This document shows, piece by piece, positions 33,076 through 43,403 of a DNA stretch of 64,000 nt (the stretch's first letter is position 1; every line of letters begins with the position of its first letter). Source of the stretch: Amorphophallus konjac. Lineage: Eukaryota; Streptophyta; Magnoliopsida; Alismatales; Araceae. The stretch spans positions 229,964,641-230,028,640 of the forward strand of contig CM040126.1 in assembly GCA_022559845.1 (NCBI GenBank). Direction: 5' to 3'. Below the pieces are notes generated by a model. That model was not told the DNA's origin, ran no database searches, and was given only the letters and a program-made list of their open reading frames with translations. A program made the position numbers and the translations under genes.

Positions 33076-34048
33076 CTTATATCTTTGTTGTAGAAAGCAT
33101 GCACAGACTTCATTGTGCATATATGAAATGTGCACGGACCTCAACTACTATGTGCAAGATGTGCACTGACTTGCTACAGTGTGTGCACAGACTTCATATG
33201 CATTGAAAACAAACATGCATAGACCTTATACCCTGCATAGTGCAAATGTGCACCGACTTCAACAATGAAGTGCACAGACCTTAGCAATAGCTGCATGCAA
33301 CTAACATGGACCTTATGACCATTAACACAATCATGCACCGACCTTATTATTACCATATGCACAGACTATGCGTGCAGTTCCGCAGGAACTTGCACCAACC
33401 TTATGTATAACTGACAACTACATGGAATGCTGCTAGCACAGACCTTACATGCTTCATGCACTGACCTATATGCACGTGAATAGTGATATGCATGGATCTT
33501 GTTGTGCACTTGGCCAACTAGCACCGACATGGGTCGTGTGCGATGCAGAACATGCACTGACCCTAACATGTGTGAGACAATGCATGCACCGATCTTAGGT
33601 TTGCAGAAGGTGCAACTAGCACCGACCTTCGTGATACTAGCACAGACCTGTATGCAATATGCTTAGTACTAACATCTACCTTAATGCAGACAGGCTCAAG
33701 GTAGCACAGACCTTGATATGCTTGACACGTAACTAGCGTCGACTATACATGCAATGACTCAGACTTAGTGTGTATAAGAAGAATAACTAGCACCGACCTA
33801 TAAAGCATATGCACAGACCTTGGTTAGAGTTTAAGCATACTAGTATCGACCTTAGCTAATGAACCCATAAACTAACACCGACCTTAGTTAGTATGTAAGC
33901 ATACTAACATCGACCTTAGTTAATTATATGATCATTCTAGCATCGACCTTAGCTAATATAAAAACATCAATTAAGTTGTTGCCAATCAATCAAAACACGC
34001 TGACTCCTTATAGATGTCCAGAGGAGTCAGAGCGTTCTTCCCAAAACA
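33076..34048 (-). mobile_element. 5' LTR of B, distal part (U3 side)
   Basis: Continues the B LTR to the right of X. It is dominated by the reverse-complement motif TGCAC(C/A)GACCTT, later (C)TAGCA(C/T)CGACCTT, more than thirty copies between 33095 and 33955 at 20-40 bp spacing. The LTR probably ends at about 34048. No gene is present. Confidence 0.75.
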
Positions 34049-34139
34049 TCTTCAAACCAAGAGGCACAACAGGAACGAGGCTTGAACTAGTGGCCCCCGG
34101 TGCTCCTACGTCTGGCTGCGTCAAGGCCGAAGAAATCTC

Positions 34140-36964
34140 CTACCTGGGGCTTAGTGTGCCTGAAGGGTCCAATGCTAACCGGGGTGGGCTGAATGTAGCA
34201 AAGTCACTTCCGTAGGATAGGGAAGGAGTGCTAGCCTCCGACCCTACATCCTCCTCATCCTCATCACTGGAGGGTTCATAGTCTACAAGCTCCTCCGAAG
34301 AAGAACTTTCAGCTAATTCTGTTGCTGCCGTGCCAGGGCCCGTCAAGCGCACTGAACTGTCAAGAGACACCCCTAAAGAGACTTTCTTAGTGGCTAATAC
34401 GGCCAGATGTTCGGAGCACCGTCGGGTGGGCTGGGTATTCTGAGCAGGAGATGCTATAGGAGGAACTTCAGTAGGTTCCAAAGGAACAATATCTAAATGA
34501 TTAAACAGATAAGAATGATGAGTAAGAAGAAAAGCAGCAAAATGAGGTGCATGTAATAGAGGTCCCGCGGGCTATAATATTACCTTCATCGCCATGACTA
34601 GGCATTGGAGAAGGAAGGTCTGTGGTGATCGGAATAGCGGGTGTCTAAGTGCCCCCAACTTCCTCCGCACCGCCACTAATAACCGCTTCCTCGACAGTTG
34701 GGACCGAAGAAATTGTGGTGCTTAAATGAAAGAAGCAGAAATAACAAAGCCCCGAGGTTATACCCCGGAAAGGAGTTCAAGGGAGATATACCTACTACAG
34801 TAGCCGTCTGCTCCTGTGATATCTTGACTCCTGGAAGGTCAGAATAGTGGGCAATGGAATGACAGGCTCCGCAGGTGCAGTCCTCTTTTCCACTGTGACT
34901 TTTGCCCGGGCCCTCTTAGCCTGAGAAACTACCTCTTTGACCTTAGACCTCTCCCGCTTCCGAGAACCCCTAGTGGGTAAAGGCATGGTAGTCGGGGCAG
35001 CCGGTGAAGATTCAAAGTAGCTTCGCTTCTGGCCCTTGGTAATTAAACACCGATACTCTAAGGTTACATTGGAGGCTGGGAAATCTGCAGAGGAATAATG
35101 CGTTCACATGGTGACTATGTGAATAAGACGCATATATAAGTAAAGGAACAAGCAAGAATAAAACATCATATACATGGTGGGCCCGAATATAATGGAGAGA
35201 GAGCCCAATAATACAAGGAGGGTTCCTCATTCCTGGAGGCCCCCTCCCGAATCAGCCAGCAGATGTCACCAATTTTAGCACAATGTTCGGCCAGAATTGC
35301 CAGGTCCCCATGGCCATGGGCGGAAAGACAATAGTACAAGCCGAGGTGGTCCATACTCCATCCATCGGCATACTACAAGGCAATAAAGAGAGGTCCCTCC
35401 AATATAGCCTCGGCCTTATCAGTAATAGAATGGCCGTGAATGTGCAACAAGATAAAAAGCCAAGAAGTTTGGCTATATAGGGTGCGTCCCCGATTGACTT
35501 TCCTCACAAAACTCCTATACGGACACAGGCGATCAGTCTCCGGACGCCAAGAGGCCGGGGCTGTGATAGGCTCTTCCATTGGTAGCAGAAACTGCTGAAG
35601 AGCAATCCTCTCGCTACTAACTTTACACAGGCCCCAAAGAGTCTCCGTGAAGCTATCTTTATTAATTTCTGGAAGCACTGGCTGCAGCTTGGATTTTTCC
35701 CGTTTGGCATCTTTCCATGCCGCCAAATAAGCCTATACCTCAGCATCTTTACGGGACTTCAACCTCCACAGATGATAGGGATCAATTTCAAATACGGCAG
35801 AAGGCTGGGAGCATAAGAACCGACGCTCGACAATGTCCCAACAATCGTTCGAGAGAGCCGATAAAAGTCAGTACGAGCATTCCACCATTTAATGTATTCT
35901 GGCGTCACTTGGGGAAAATGCCCAGGGATTGGCATCCGAAAAGAAGCAACCTCGCGGCGATGAAAATAATCCCACCATGTACAAGCTTCTTTGACAGTGG
36001 CTGATCCTCCTCTCGATCGACTCTCCAACGGAAACTGTGCTGAAGAGGAAGGAATCTGTTGATCATAACCAAAATTTCTGCTGAACCTGAAGGTGTAATA
36101 GGGCTCTAAGTAAGTGCTGATGCCCTTCTTAAATACCAAAACACTGGGTCTAATAGACAAAGCCCAGTCTACCAGCTCTGGCTCCAATGACGGGTTATCA
36201 CCGAGCTTGCCCGAGACAGGGTGAACATACTGCTCAACTTCGCCGAATTTGCATTCTCGCAGTTGATTCGCCAACGGGCTTGAATGAGTAGCCAAACCCC
36301 AGAAATGCAAGGCCCCAGGAGCATTCATTGGCACTTTCGTCAATTACCCCCAGATCGAGAAAAGCTGATCTGACACCTAGTGAGGCTCGGCATCGGTGAA
36401 CTCTAACATTCTTGGAAACAAGTTTGGAGACTGCAGTGACCTGGGAGCAAACTCTGGAAATAGTTAACACACCCAGGCATTGAAGAAATGAAGTGGGCCA
36501 ACGGTCCGCAAGGTTCTTGGCAGGCGGCTACGGTGGATATCTCCCAACATCTTGTAAATCAAACATAATGTTGTAGGGCAGAGGGACAACTTCACGCCCC
36601 ACGCCATTAAACACGTCGGATATATGGCTTCGGCGTGAATAATCATCTCATCACCTTACGGCATAGCAAATGTCCACAACCAATACGTCAAGTAGGCCAC
36701 ACAATGAGTGATGGGATCTAGTCCCGCTGGATTGGGGCCACTTTGGCGCCCTCTACGAAGAGAAGCAGATAAATGAGTCTTCCGGTGAGACCGTGTCTTC
36801 AGTCGGTTTGGAGCCATTCCGAAAAAAGGAAAGTCTTTGTACTTTGGCTCGCCGTCAAAGAAATATTCCATCCATAAGCCCAGGCGCACCCGCTTCCGCT
36901 CCTTGCGTGAACGGGACGAAGAGGACTTTGCAGTGTCGTGAATGGATAGCCATAATGTACAGTA
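34140..36964 (-). pseudogene. Plant mobile domain (PMD) gene, C-terminal exons; probably cargo of element Tat2
   Basis: On the minus strand one frame runs 36964-35759 and reads like transposon-associated PMD proteins: CVAYLTYWLWTFAMP, PLHFFNAWVC, FGYDQQIPSS, CTWWDYFHR, VTPEYIKWWN. It continues in a second frame (35726-35174), then through three introns whose phases agree: 35085-35173, 34721-34798 and 34493-34583, all GT-AG. The last exon is a Ser/Glu/Asp-rich tail (ELVDYEPSSDEDEEDVG) ending at 34140. Breaks: TAA at 36656, about 36464 and about 36350, a TAG at about 36380, a frame change near 35750, and TAG inside the third exon. The first exon appears at 56187-56366, on the far side of Tat1. 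PMD proteins (MAIN/MAIL family in hosts) act in the nucleus; what a transposon-borne copy does is not established. Confidence 0.72.
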
Positions 36965-37113
36965 TGTAGACACGCCGTTCTTGACGTTACCGTGAGTAAA
37001 TATCATATTACACTATGATACCCTAAGGCGGCCTTCACATTTTTAATTACTCTAGTGATTTCCTATTTTTATGAATTTTTTTTACATTTTTTTGAATTTT
37101 TTCGTGAAAAATC

Positions 37114-37667
37114 ATGGAAGTGTCCAGGCGCCTGGACACCTCCATCAATGACAAAAAATAATAATAAAATCAAAATCATGGAAGTGTCCAGGCACCTGGA
37201 CGCCTCCATCAATGACCAAAAAATAAAAAAAATCAAAATCATGGAGGCGTCCACTTTCCTAGACGCCTCCATCAATGCAAAAATAATAAAAATAATATCA
37301 ATAATCATACAAACAAAACAAAAATCAAATAAAAATAATATATTTATGGAGGCGTCCAGGACCCTGGACGCCTCCATCAACTTGCCCACCGGGCCCGTCC
37401 ACCGTCCGACAGTTTGTCGTGTGTGAAAAAAGTCAATTGTGGAAGCCTCCAGACAACTGGACGCGCCCATTTCCGAATCACGAGGCGCCGCCCACAAAAC
37501 CACGCGTTGTGCCAAACCGCGTGCGGCTTTCGGTGGAGTTCGGTGGACCTTATTGAGGCGTCTGGGACCTTGGACGCCTCCACGAAAATATTCGAAAAAA
37601 ATGAATAAAAATAGAGTAAAATATTATTTTTGCCCTGATAGAGGTGTCCAGGGTCCTGGACGCCTCC
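37114..37667. repeat. Array of seven 32-nt hairpins in U3 of Tat1 5' LTR
   Basis: Copies at 37114-37145, 37178-37209, 37241-37272, 37346-37377, 37440-37470, 37554-37583 and 37641-37667. The perfect copy at 37346-37377 has 15-bp arms (ATGGAGGCGTCCAGG and its complement) around a 2-nt loop. Others differ at a few bases, often as paired C/T changes. The same array is in the 3' LTR (54762-55320). It ends 15 bp before the TATA box. Confidence 0.93.
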
Positions 37668-37681
37668 ATCCTCCGGAGCTC

Positions 37682-37689
37682 TATAAATA
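37682..37689 (+). promoter_or_regulatory. TATA box of Tat1 5' LTR
   Basis: TATAAATA followed by a C-rich run and CTCAGTTCTGAGAGAG; identical context at 55333-55340 in the 3' LTR. Confidence 0.8.
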
Positions 37690-38312
37690 GAGGCCCCCCC
37701 CCTCAGTTCTGAGAGAGCTTCTAAGAGGTCCGATAGGCTGCCGGAGCCCAGAGGCTGCCGGAGTCATTTCTAACCCGTGGGGTCTTTTGTAGGTGGAGGT
37801 TCTACTGGCTTCTCGGGTGCCCACGCTCGCGAGAGGAAGGTCATCTTCATCCACCGCGCTTCCACGTCGTCCCTACGCTTCCGGAGCTCCGCCGGATTTC
37901 ACCATCGGCACATCCAATAAGCCAATCCTTTCCTTTTCTTCGTAGTTCTTTTACATTCATCATCTCGCATCCTCTATCCCCCTTCATAAGGGCGCCTCTT
38001 CTTATATACTTCTTGCATCCATCATCGCATTTTCCTCCTACTCGAGTCCGAGAGGGGTTTAAAACCACACCAACCAGGTGTGTGTCCTACCGCGATTTTG
38101 TTATTTTCATCACAAGGGATTGATACTACACTACCATTTTCTAATTCTGTTTATCTATTGTCTGTTATTTTGCAAGGGTAACTGAAGAAAGCCCTCTCCG
38201 TCGGCCGGCCGAAGGGGGAGGAAGAAGCAACCCGCCATCTCCCGCTCTTGAGGTAGGTGCGATCACTTTCTTTATTTTGGGGTCTTTTGACCCCTAGCGA
38301 TCACATCTTGTT

Positions 38313-38720
38313 CTCGAGGCCGCGACGAGTCACTTCCCCAATGGCCGTTTAAATTCCCGTTCTTATATTCTCTTTATATTCTGTTATATTCTTATCTGCT
38401 CATATTCTCGAGGCCGCGGCGAGTCACTTCCCCAATGGCCGTTTGAATTCCCGTTCTTATATTCTCTTTATATTCTGTTATATTCTTATCTGCTCATATT
38501 CTCGAGGCCGCGGCGAGTCACTTCCCCAATGGCCGTTTAAATTCCCATTCTTTATATTCTCTTATATTCTGTTATATTCTTATCTGCTCATATTCTCGAG
38601 GCCGCGGCGAGTCACTTCCCCAATGGCCGTTTCAATTATTGCTATTTGATTTCTGCACCATTCTCGTCCCCCCGAGGCCGCGGCGAGTCACTTCCCGCTA
38701 TGGCCGTTTAACCCCCATAT
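38313..38720 (+). repeat. 94-bp tandem repeat in Tat1 LTR
   Basis: Units starting CTCGAGGCCGCG at 38313, 38407, 38501 and 38595, exactly 94 bp apart, with a shortened fifth at about 38671. The 3' LTR holds units at 55965, 56059 and 56153 and then breaks off inside the third at about 56186. Confidence 0.93.
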
Positions 38721-38875
38721 CTTGCTATATTACATTTGTCCCGCTCGCCCCGCCGGAGCAATCTCCCATGGTGGCCCTTTCTCTTTTCTCTTATTTCTGT
38801 GTTGCAGCAAACAAGAGGAGTCCACGCGCTCCGCGTCTTCTGCGCTCCCCGAACCGCGTGACGTCGCTCACAGAT

Positions 38876-38893
38876 TGGCGATCACGGTGGGAC
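38876..38893 (+). promoter_or_regulatory. Primer binding site, probably tRNA-Arg (Tat1)
   Basis: TGGCGATCACGGTGGGAC lies three bases after the LTR end. It resembles the complement of a tRNA-Arg 3' end (TGGCGACCACAGTGGGA by memory of plant tRNA-Arg), the primer usual for Tat/Ogre elements. The isoacceptor assignment is from recall, not a search. Confidence 0.7.
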
Positions 38894-39465
38894 GTCTACT
38901 ACTTCCTTTTGGCTACCCTTGCAAGTTCGGCACCGTCCGTGCCTCTCCACCTTGGCTCCCTCGCGCGCCCCCGTTGTGCTCACGGCAGCACTGTCAGTTG
39001 TGATTGGTTGGGTGTTTATTATATGTTTGTTATTTCTGTTGTTTTCTTACTCTATATCTCTGTCAGCATTCCATTGCATACATCCATCCCTCTTTTATAT
39101 CCTTTTTCATTTTTTCTAAGGATCACCCTTTCCCGGTGAAGGAAGGACTCTCCGTTTGAGAATTCCTCTCAACGGACTAGAATCTCCTCCACTGGGACCT
39201 CCGTAAGTCCCCGACATCGAAGAATCTCCTCTTCGTTCACTGGGCTGGTTGTACCATTGAAGTTCCCCGGAGTTAGTCATCCCATTCGTGGTGAGACGAG
39301 AGACCCTAGCTGACACGGCGGTGAAACAAAAATAAACTAGGGTCCCTATTTTGTGTGAACTTCGGATCTCGCTAAAAACAAAAAAAAATCATCAAAATCA
39401 AAACACAAAAAAAGGCGTAAAGGAATCCACTTGTTTGATAATCTCTGCTACCTGCTTGCTAGTGT

Positions 39466-41306
39466 ATGTTTTTGCGTTCTGGGAAAACTGTGAGCATGGC
39501 TCACGAGTCTTTTGAGGAGAACCACCCTAGTCGTGGTTTGTCAGCCGACCCGCGAGTCTATGCTATGGACTCGGGTCCTTCTCATGAGCCCTCGCATGAG
39601 GTGCAGGTTATTGCCGGGGACACGTCCCCACCACAGGATATCTCTTCCTTACTGGGCGTCCTCGCCAACACGGAGCTTACCTCTGAACAGCTCCGGGCCT
39701 TCCAGGCCATTCTGAAGGGGAAATCTGTTTCCCCCACGCCCCAGGAATCAACTCCGACCATCGCACCTCTCCAAGAGTCCGTGCAGGCCATTCCATCTCC
39801 TTCATTAGTGCAAGCCATCAAGTCTCCCTCGCTTCAAGGAAAGCGAGCCAACAACCACCCTCATTCCAGTTCCGATCACAATCTCAAACTCCCGTTGTTC
39901 CCCACATACCGCTTCAGCCGGGGCCGACTGTCGGCGGTCCGGCAGCTCCCTCTCATTCGGGGTTCCCCCCTCAAGTCTCCGGGAGACAGTTTCTCCCCCA
40001 GTGGCAAGTGCCACCTTCACTTCTAGAGGAGCTCGCCCAATCGCTTCTCAATAGGTTCAATCGCATGGACGAGCAGTTTCAAAATCTGAGAAGAATGGTG
40101 GACGTGAAAGCCACCCCGAAGGTTACTTTGCCAATCCTCCCTGTCATTCATCTTCCTCCCTCCGAAATGCCCACGTACCGCAGATACAATGGTACCGACA
40201 ACCCCTTCATTCACCTCAAGGATTTCATGTATGAGTCCTCCTATTGGCAAAACGATCAGAGGTCCTTGGCATACCTCTTTCGGAGATCATTGGATGGTCC
40301 CGCGCTAGAGTGGCTCTATTCTTTGGAGCCCCGCGAGGCCGAGAATTTTGAAATAGTCTAGAGAAGGTTCTTGCAGAAATATAGGGATAGGGTCAGTCCC
40401 TCACTCTCCATTACCGACCTAGTGGCCGAAAAGATGAAGCCCGACGAGGATTTTGTCCGCTATGCTGATAGATGGAGGTCTCTGGCGGAAAGAATAAGGG
40501 ATACCCTCTCCGAGCCTGAACAAGTGAAGATGATTGTGTCTAATGCAACCCCACAGTTCAGACACGTCCTGGCCATGAATAAACTTACTACAATGGAGGA
40601 ACTCTATGAAAGGGCCCGGTACATCCAAACCCAGTTAAAAGACTCCCCCATTATGAACATGTTTGAGTCACCGAAGCCCAAAGTGGTCAGAAAGACAGGC
40701 GCTGGTGTCCCGGGCGGAGCCACAGAAGGGGTCGTGACAAATGAGCAAGTGGGTGCGGTCAACAATGCCAACTATGCAGTCAACCCAAGGCCTCCACAAA
40801 TGCCCCGACTTCCCCTCCAACCAGGTCCTTTCCCTCTTCGTCCTCCACCCCAAAATAATCCACCCCAGGATAATATGCCTCCATTACGTCAACCCTAGCA
40901 ACAACATCCACAACCTCAGCAATAACAACCACCACTTCAGTACAACCAAGTTCCACCCCCGGGGAATTATGGTCCCCAACAGCAACAAAGGAGGCCGGTC
41001 GGTCCCAAGAGAGCCAACTATCCACCATTGCCAGAAACTCTGGCGGATATTTTCAACGCCCTCATGGCCTCAAACATACTTGTGCTACCCAGGGAAAGGC
41101 CCGTGTGGCCCCCGAATGTTGATACCTCTAAATACTGCGTCTACCACAGGCAGCCAGGACACACAGTAGATTCATGCTTCCATTTCAAAGATTACATTCA
41201 CGATATGAATGATGAACATCAAATAGATTGGGATGAAATGAGACGATACGTCACCGCTCTTAAGGCTAGGAGACCTCCTCATAGGCCACATCAGCAGTTA
41301 CAATAG
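39466..41306 (+). pseudogene. Gag of Tat1, broken
   Basis: Starts MFLRSGKTVSM at 39466, about 570 bp after the PBS; the leader between shows no gene. The first 180 codons are Ser/Pro-rich. After a frameshift (about 39850-40005) the Gag core follows: YRRYNGTDNPFIHLKDF, LAYLFRRSLDGPALEWLYSL, FLQKYRDRVSPSLSITDL, then ERARYIQTQLKD. A zinc-like motif CVYHRQPGHTVDSC lies at about 41135, typical of Tat/Ogre Gag. In-frame stops: TAG 40359-40361 (expected Trp), TAG at about 40897, TAA at about 40933, TAG 41304-41306 (expected Gln codons). A CAG/CAA-rich stretch follows to 41380. Confidence 0.85.
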
Positions 41307-41384
41307 CAGCAGTTACAACAGCAGCAGCAGCAGCAACCACAACAACAACAACAGCCTCAGCAGGCCCCACAACAACAGCCCAAC

Positions 41385-43403
41385 ATGGGCATAATCCAGA
41401 ATCCATTACCGGAGCACCAACAGCCCAATCATCAGGTTAACCCCATCTCCTCCTTCCCGGAAGTCAGGAGAGAGCAGGTGTGGCACTCGGAAAGTACCTC
41501 CATTCTTTCTACCGCCAATCCTATCATCACGCAACACCCTTGCCTTGCCCGGGTAGCACCTCTCTCTCATCAACCCGCGTCAGTACCGCCTCCACCGTTT
41601 CCACTGCCATTACACCCCCTCATTCGCACCCCAATGACCTATCAGCCAACACCCTCCACTACGCCCTCATACCCTCTCATCTTCTCTCACTTCCCCACTT
41701 TACCATCCACCTCTACCACATTTACCCCTACGCCTTCTAAACCCCTTATCATCTGTCAACCATATATAACGCCGTCTTTCTCCACCATATCACCACTAAT
41801 GCCTTCAAAACCACTCATTACCCATCACCCACCTCAAAATCATTGCCCGCTTCAAGCCCTACCCACTTCTACTTCGTCTCCACCTCCACCTTCCAGACCC
41901 CTTATCCTTCATAATCCATGTGATATCCCCTCTACCTCCACCATGCCTCCACCTAACAAACCCCTCATCAGAATCCATGCTCCCGTCATCACCCCTGCTT
42001 CATCAACCATTCCTCCACCACTACCCCTCAAATCCCTGTTAAAACCCACTGCTACCCCCACAGAGGTACAAAAGCCGCAGGCAATGGTGCTCCGGAGTGG
42101 AAGGATTTTCCACAGGGTTTTCCCCCACAACAGTCAGAATCCTGAGCAATCTCAGCCAAAGAAGGATGATGGAGAACAACCAGAAAATTCTGAGGGCAGA
42201 GCTAGGCCCTATATCAGTCCCCACGGAATTCCATGTCCTCGACATGACCCCACATTCAAGGCCATACTGGGTCGCCCCTACATTGAAGCCATGGATGCTG
42301 TGCCTTCCACCAACCATCAGTGCCTGAAGTTTCCTTACAATGAGAGGATTATTAAAGTGGTTAGTACACCTGTCCTTCACACAGTGGATGCTATCAACAC
42401 CTCTCTGCCCTCAGTTTGGCCGTCTCATCGGCCCATATTGTCACTACTGGACATGCGTGATCCATCTCACGTTCCACTAGCACCGAAGGAGCCAGTCAGG
42501 GCAACCGCAACATCATGTCTCCCTTTTCACTCCAAAGGTTGGGAGATTATGAGGAACATCGGCTATCAACAGGGTAAAGGTCTGGGCGCACAGTTACAGG
42601 GTAGACTCAAACTGCCAATGGAAATTAGGCCGAACCGCAGGTTTGGCCCAGGCTTCAAAGGACCGTTCAAGGCGGATTGGAAGCCCCTCACATGGACTCT
42701 ATCGAACCACTTCAACAGAGGGCCCGTTGTTCAAATGGGAGATTACCCATGAGAAGCATATGGGGGATCACATGCTGTATATTTGGCTGAAAAATGTCCG
42801 AGGATCACCAAAAGAGGCAAGATCAAAGATCCGAAATGCGAGTGGGACAAATAGTTCGATATACGAGACATTTCCGTTGCACTGGAAAGGATGTTCTCAT
42901 CTCCCCAGCTTGAAGGACTGCCATTGATCTCCGGAATGCCAGAGAATATCACCACCGTTGCCAAGATTCCAAACTATCCGCGTCCTCGCCAGAAGGACTC
43001 TGTCACCAACGGATCTTTACCCGTCATCAACATTGCCGTCGACGGCTCATTAGCCGCCATCTTCTCCATCCACTCACCTCAGCCTTTGCTGATATCTTCT
43101 TTCTGGGCCAAACAGTTGTCTGATGATCTTCCCAGGTCCCCTTCTTTGCTTACATACCTACGCGGGCTTTTCAACCCGCGCCAGGTCTTCAACCATGATC
43201 TGGTCTATGAGCCTCGCAATCCTCTAGCCATAACCACTTTTCTCTCTCCTCCGATCTCTTTTCACTGTTTTGTCATCAAAAATGAAAACGAAAAAAAAAC
43301 GTCAATTTTTAAACTCCTAAACAACACGTCTTCGTTGAGGAAACCTCCTACATCTCCCACGGGTGCGTCCCGCCCTGCGGACCACCCGTCCAAGGTCCGA
43401 TGA
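41385..43403 (+). pseudogene. Pro/Ser/Thr-rich linker, protease C-terminal remnant and G-patch of Tat1
   Basis: Residues 1-230 are low-complexity Pro/Ser/Thr sequence with the recurring phrase KPLI. Then LRSGRIF echoes the LRSGK at the Gag start. At about 42261 the retropepsin end is clear (ILGRPYIEAMDAVPSTNHQCL), but the N-terminal part with the catalytic Asp-Ser/Thr-Gly is absent in this and the other frames. A G-patch follows (GWEIMRNIGYQQGKGLG, about 42537-42600). After stops at 42750 (TGA) and about 42846 (TAG), the same frame continues to 43403 with no family I recognise. Tat/Ogre polyproteins are known to carry a G-patch near protease. The missing catalytic half suggests an internal deletion. 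Confidence 0.75.

Larger units (their letters stand above)
19307..34048 (-). mobile_element. Sirevirus-like Ty1/copia element B (hosts A and X)
   Basis: Read from right to left: 5' LTR (34048-24009, interrupted by X), iMet PBS, Gag, protease, integrase and RT up to about 19307, where element A is inserted. The rest of RT, RNase H and the 3' LTR must lie beyond the window. The right edge at about 34048 is inferred from TGTTTTGGG...CTCCTCTGG on the minus strand, similar to the A LTR start (TGTTGGGTCTCCTCTGG), and is uncertain by some tens of bases. Confidence 0.8.
36965..38872 (+). mobile_element. 5' LTR of Tat1
   Basis: 1908 bp, TG...CA. U3 has seven hairpin repeats, then TATAAATA at 37682. 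Downstream there is a 94-bp tandem repeat. The end is set by the PBS three bases later and the start by the matching start of the 3' LTR at 54614. No gene is present; the many short frames are incidental. Confidence 0.9.

Noticed and set aside
38443..39139. Frames of 60-166 codons over the end of the Tat1 LTR and its leader
   Set aside because: They run through the 94-bp repeat and across the LTR/PBS boundary; no conserved motif, and Gag starts later at 39466.
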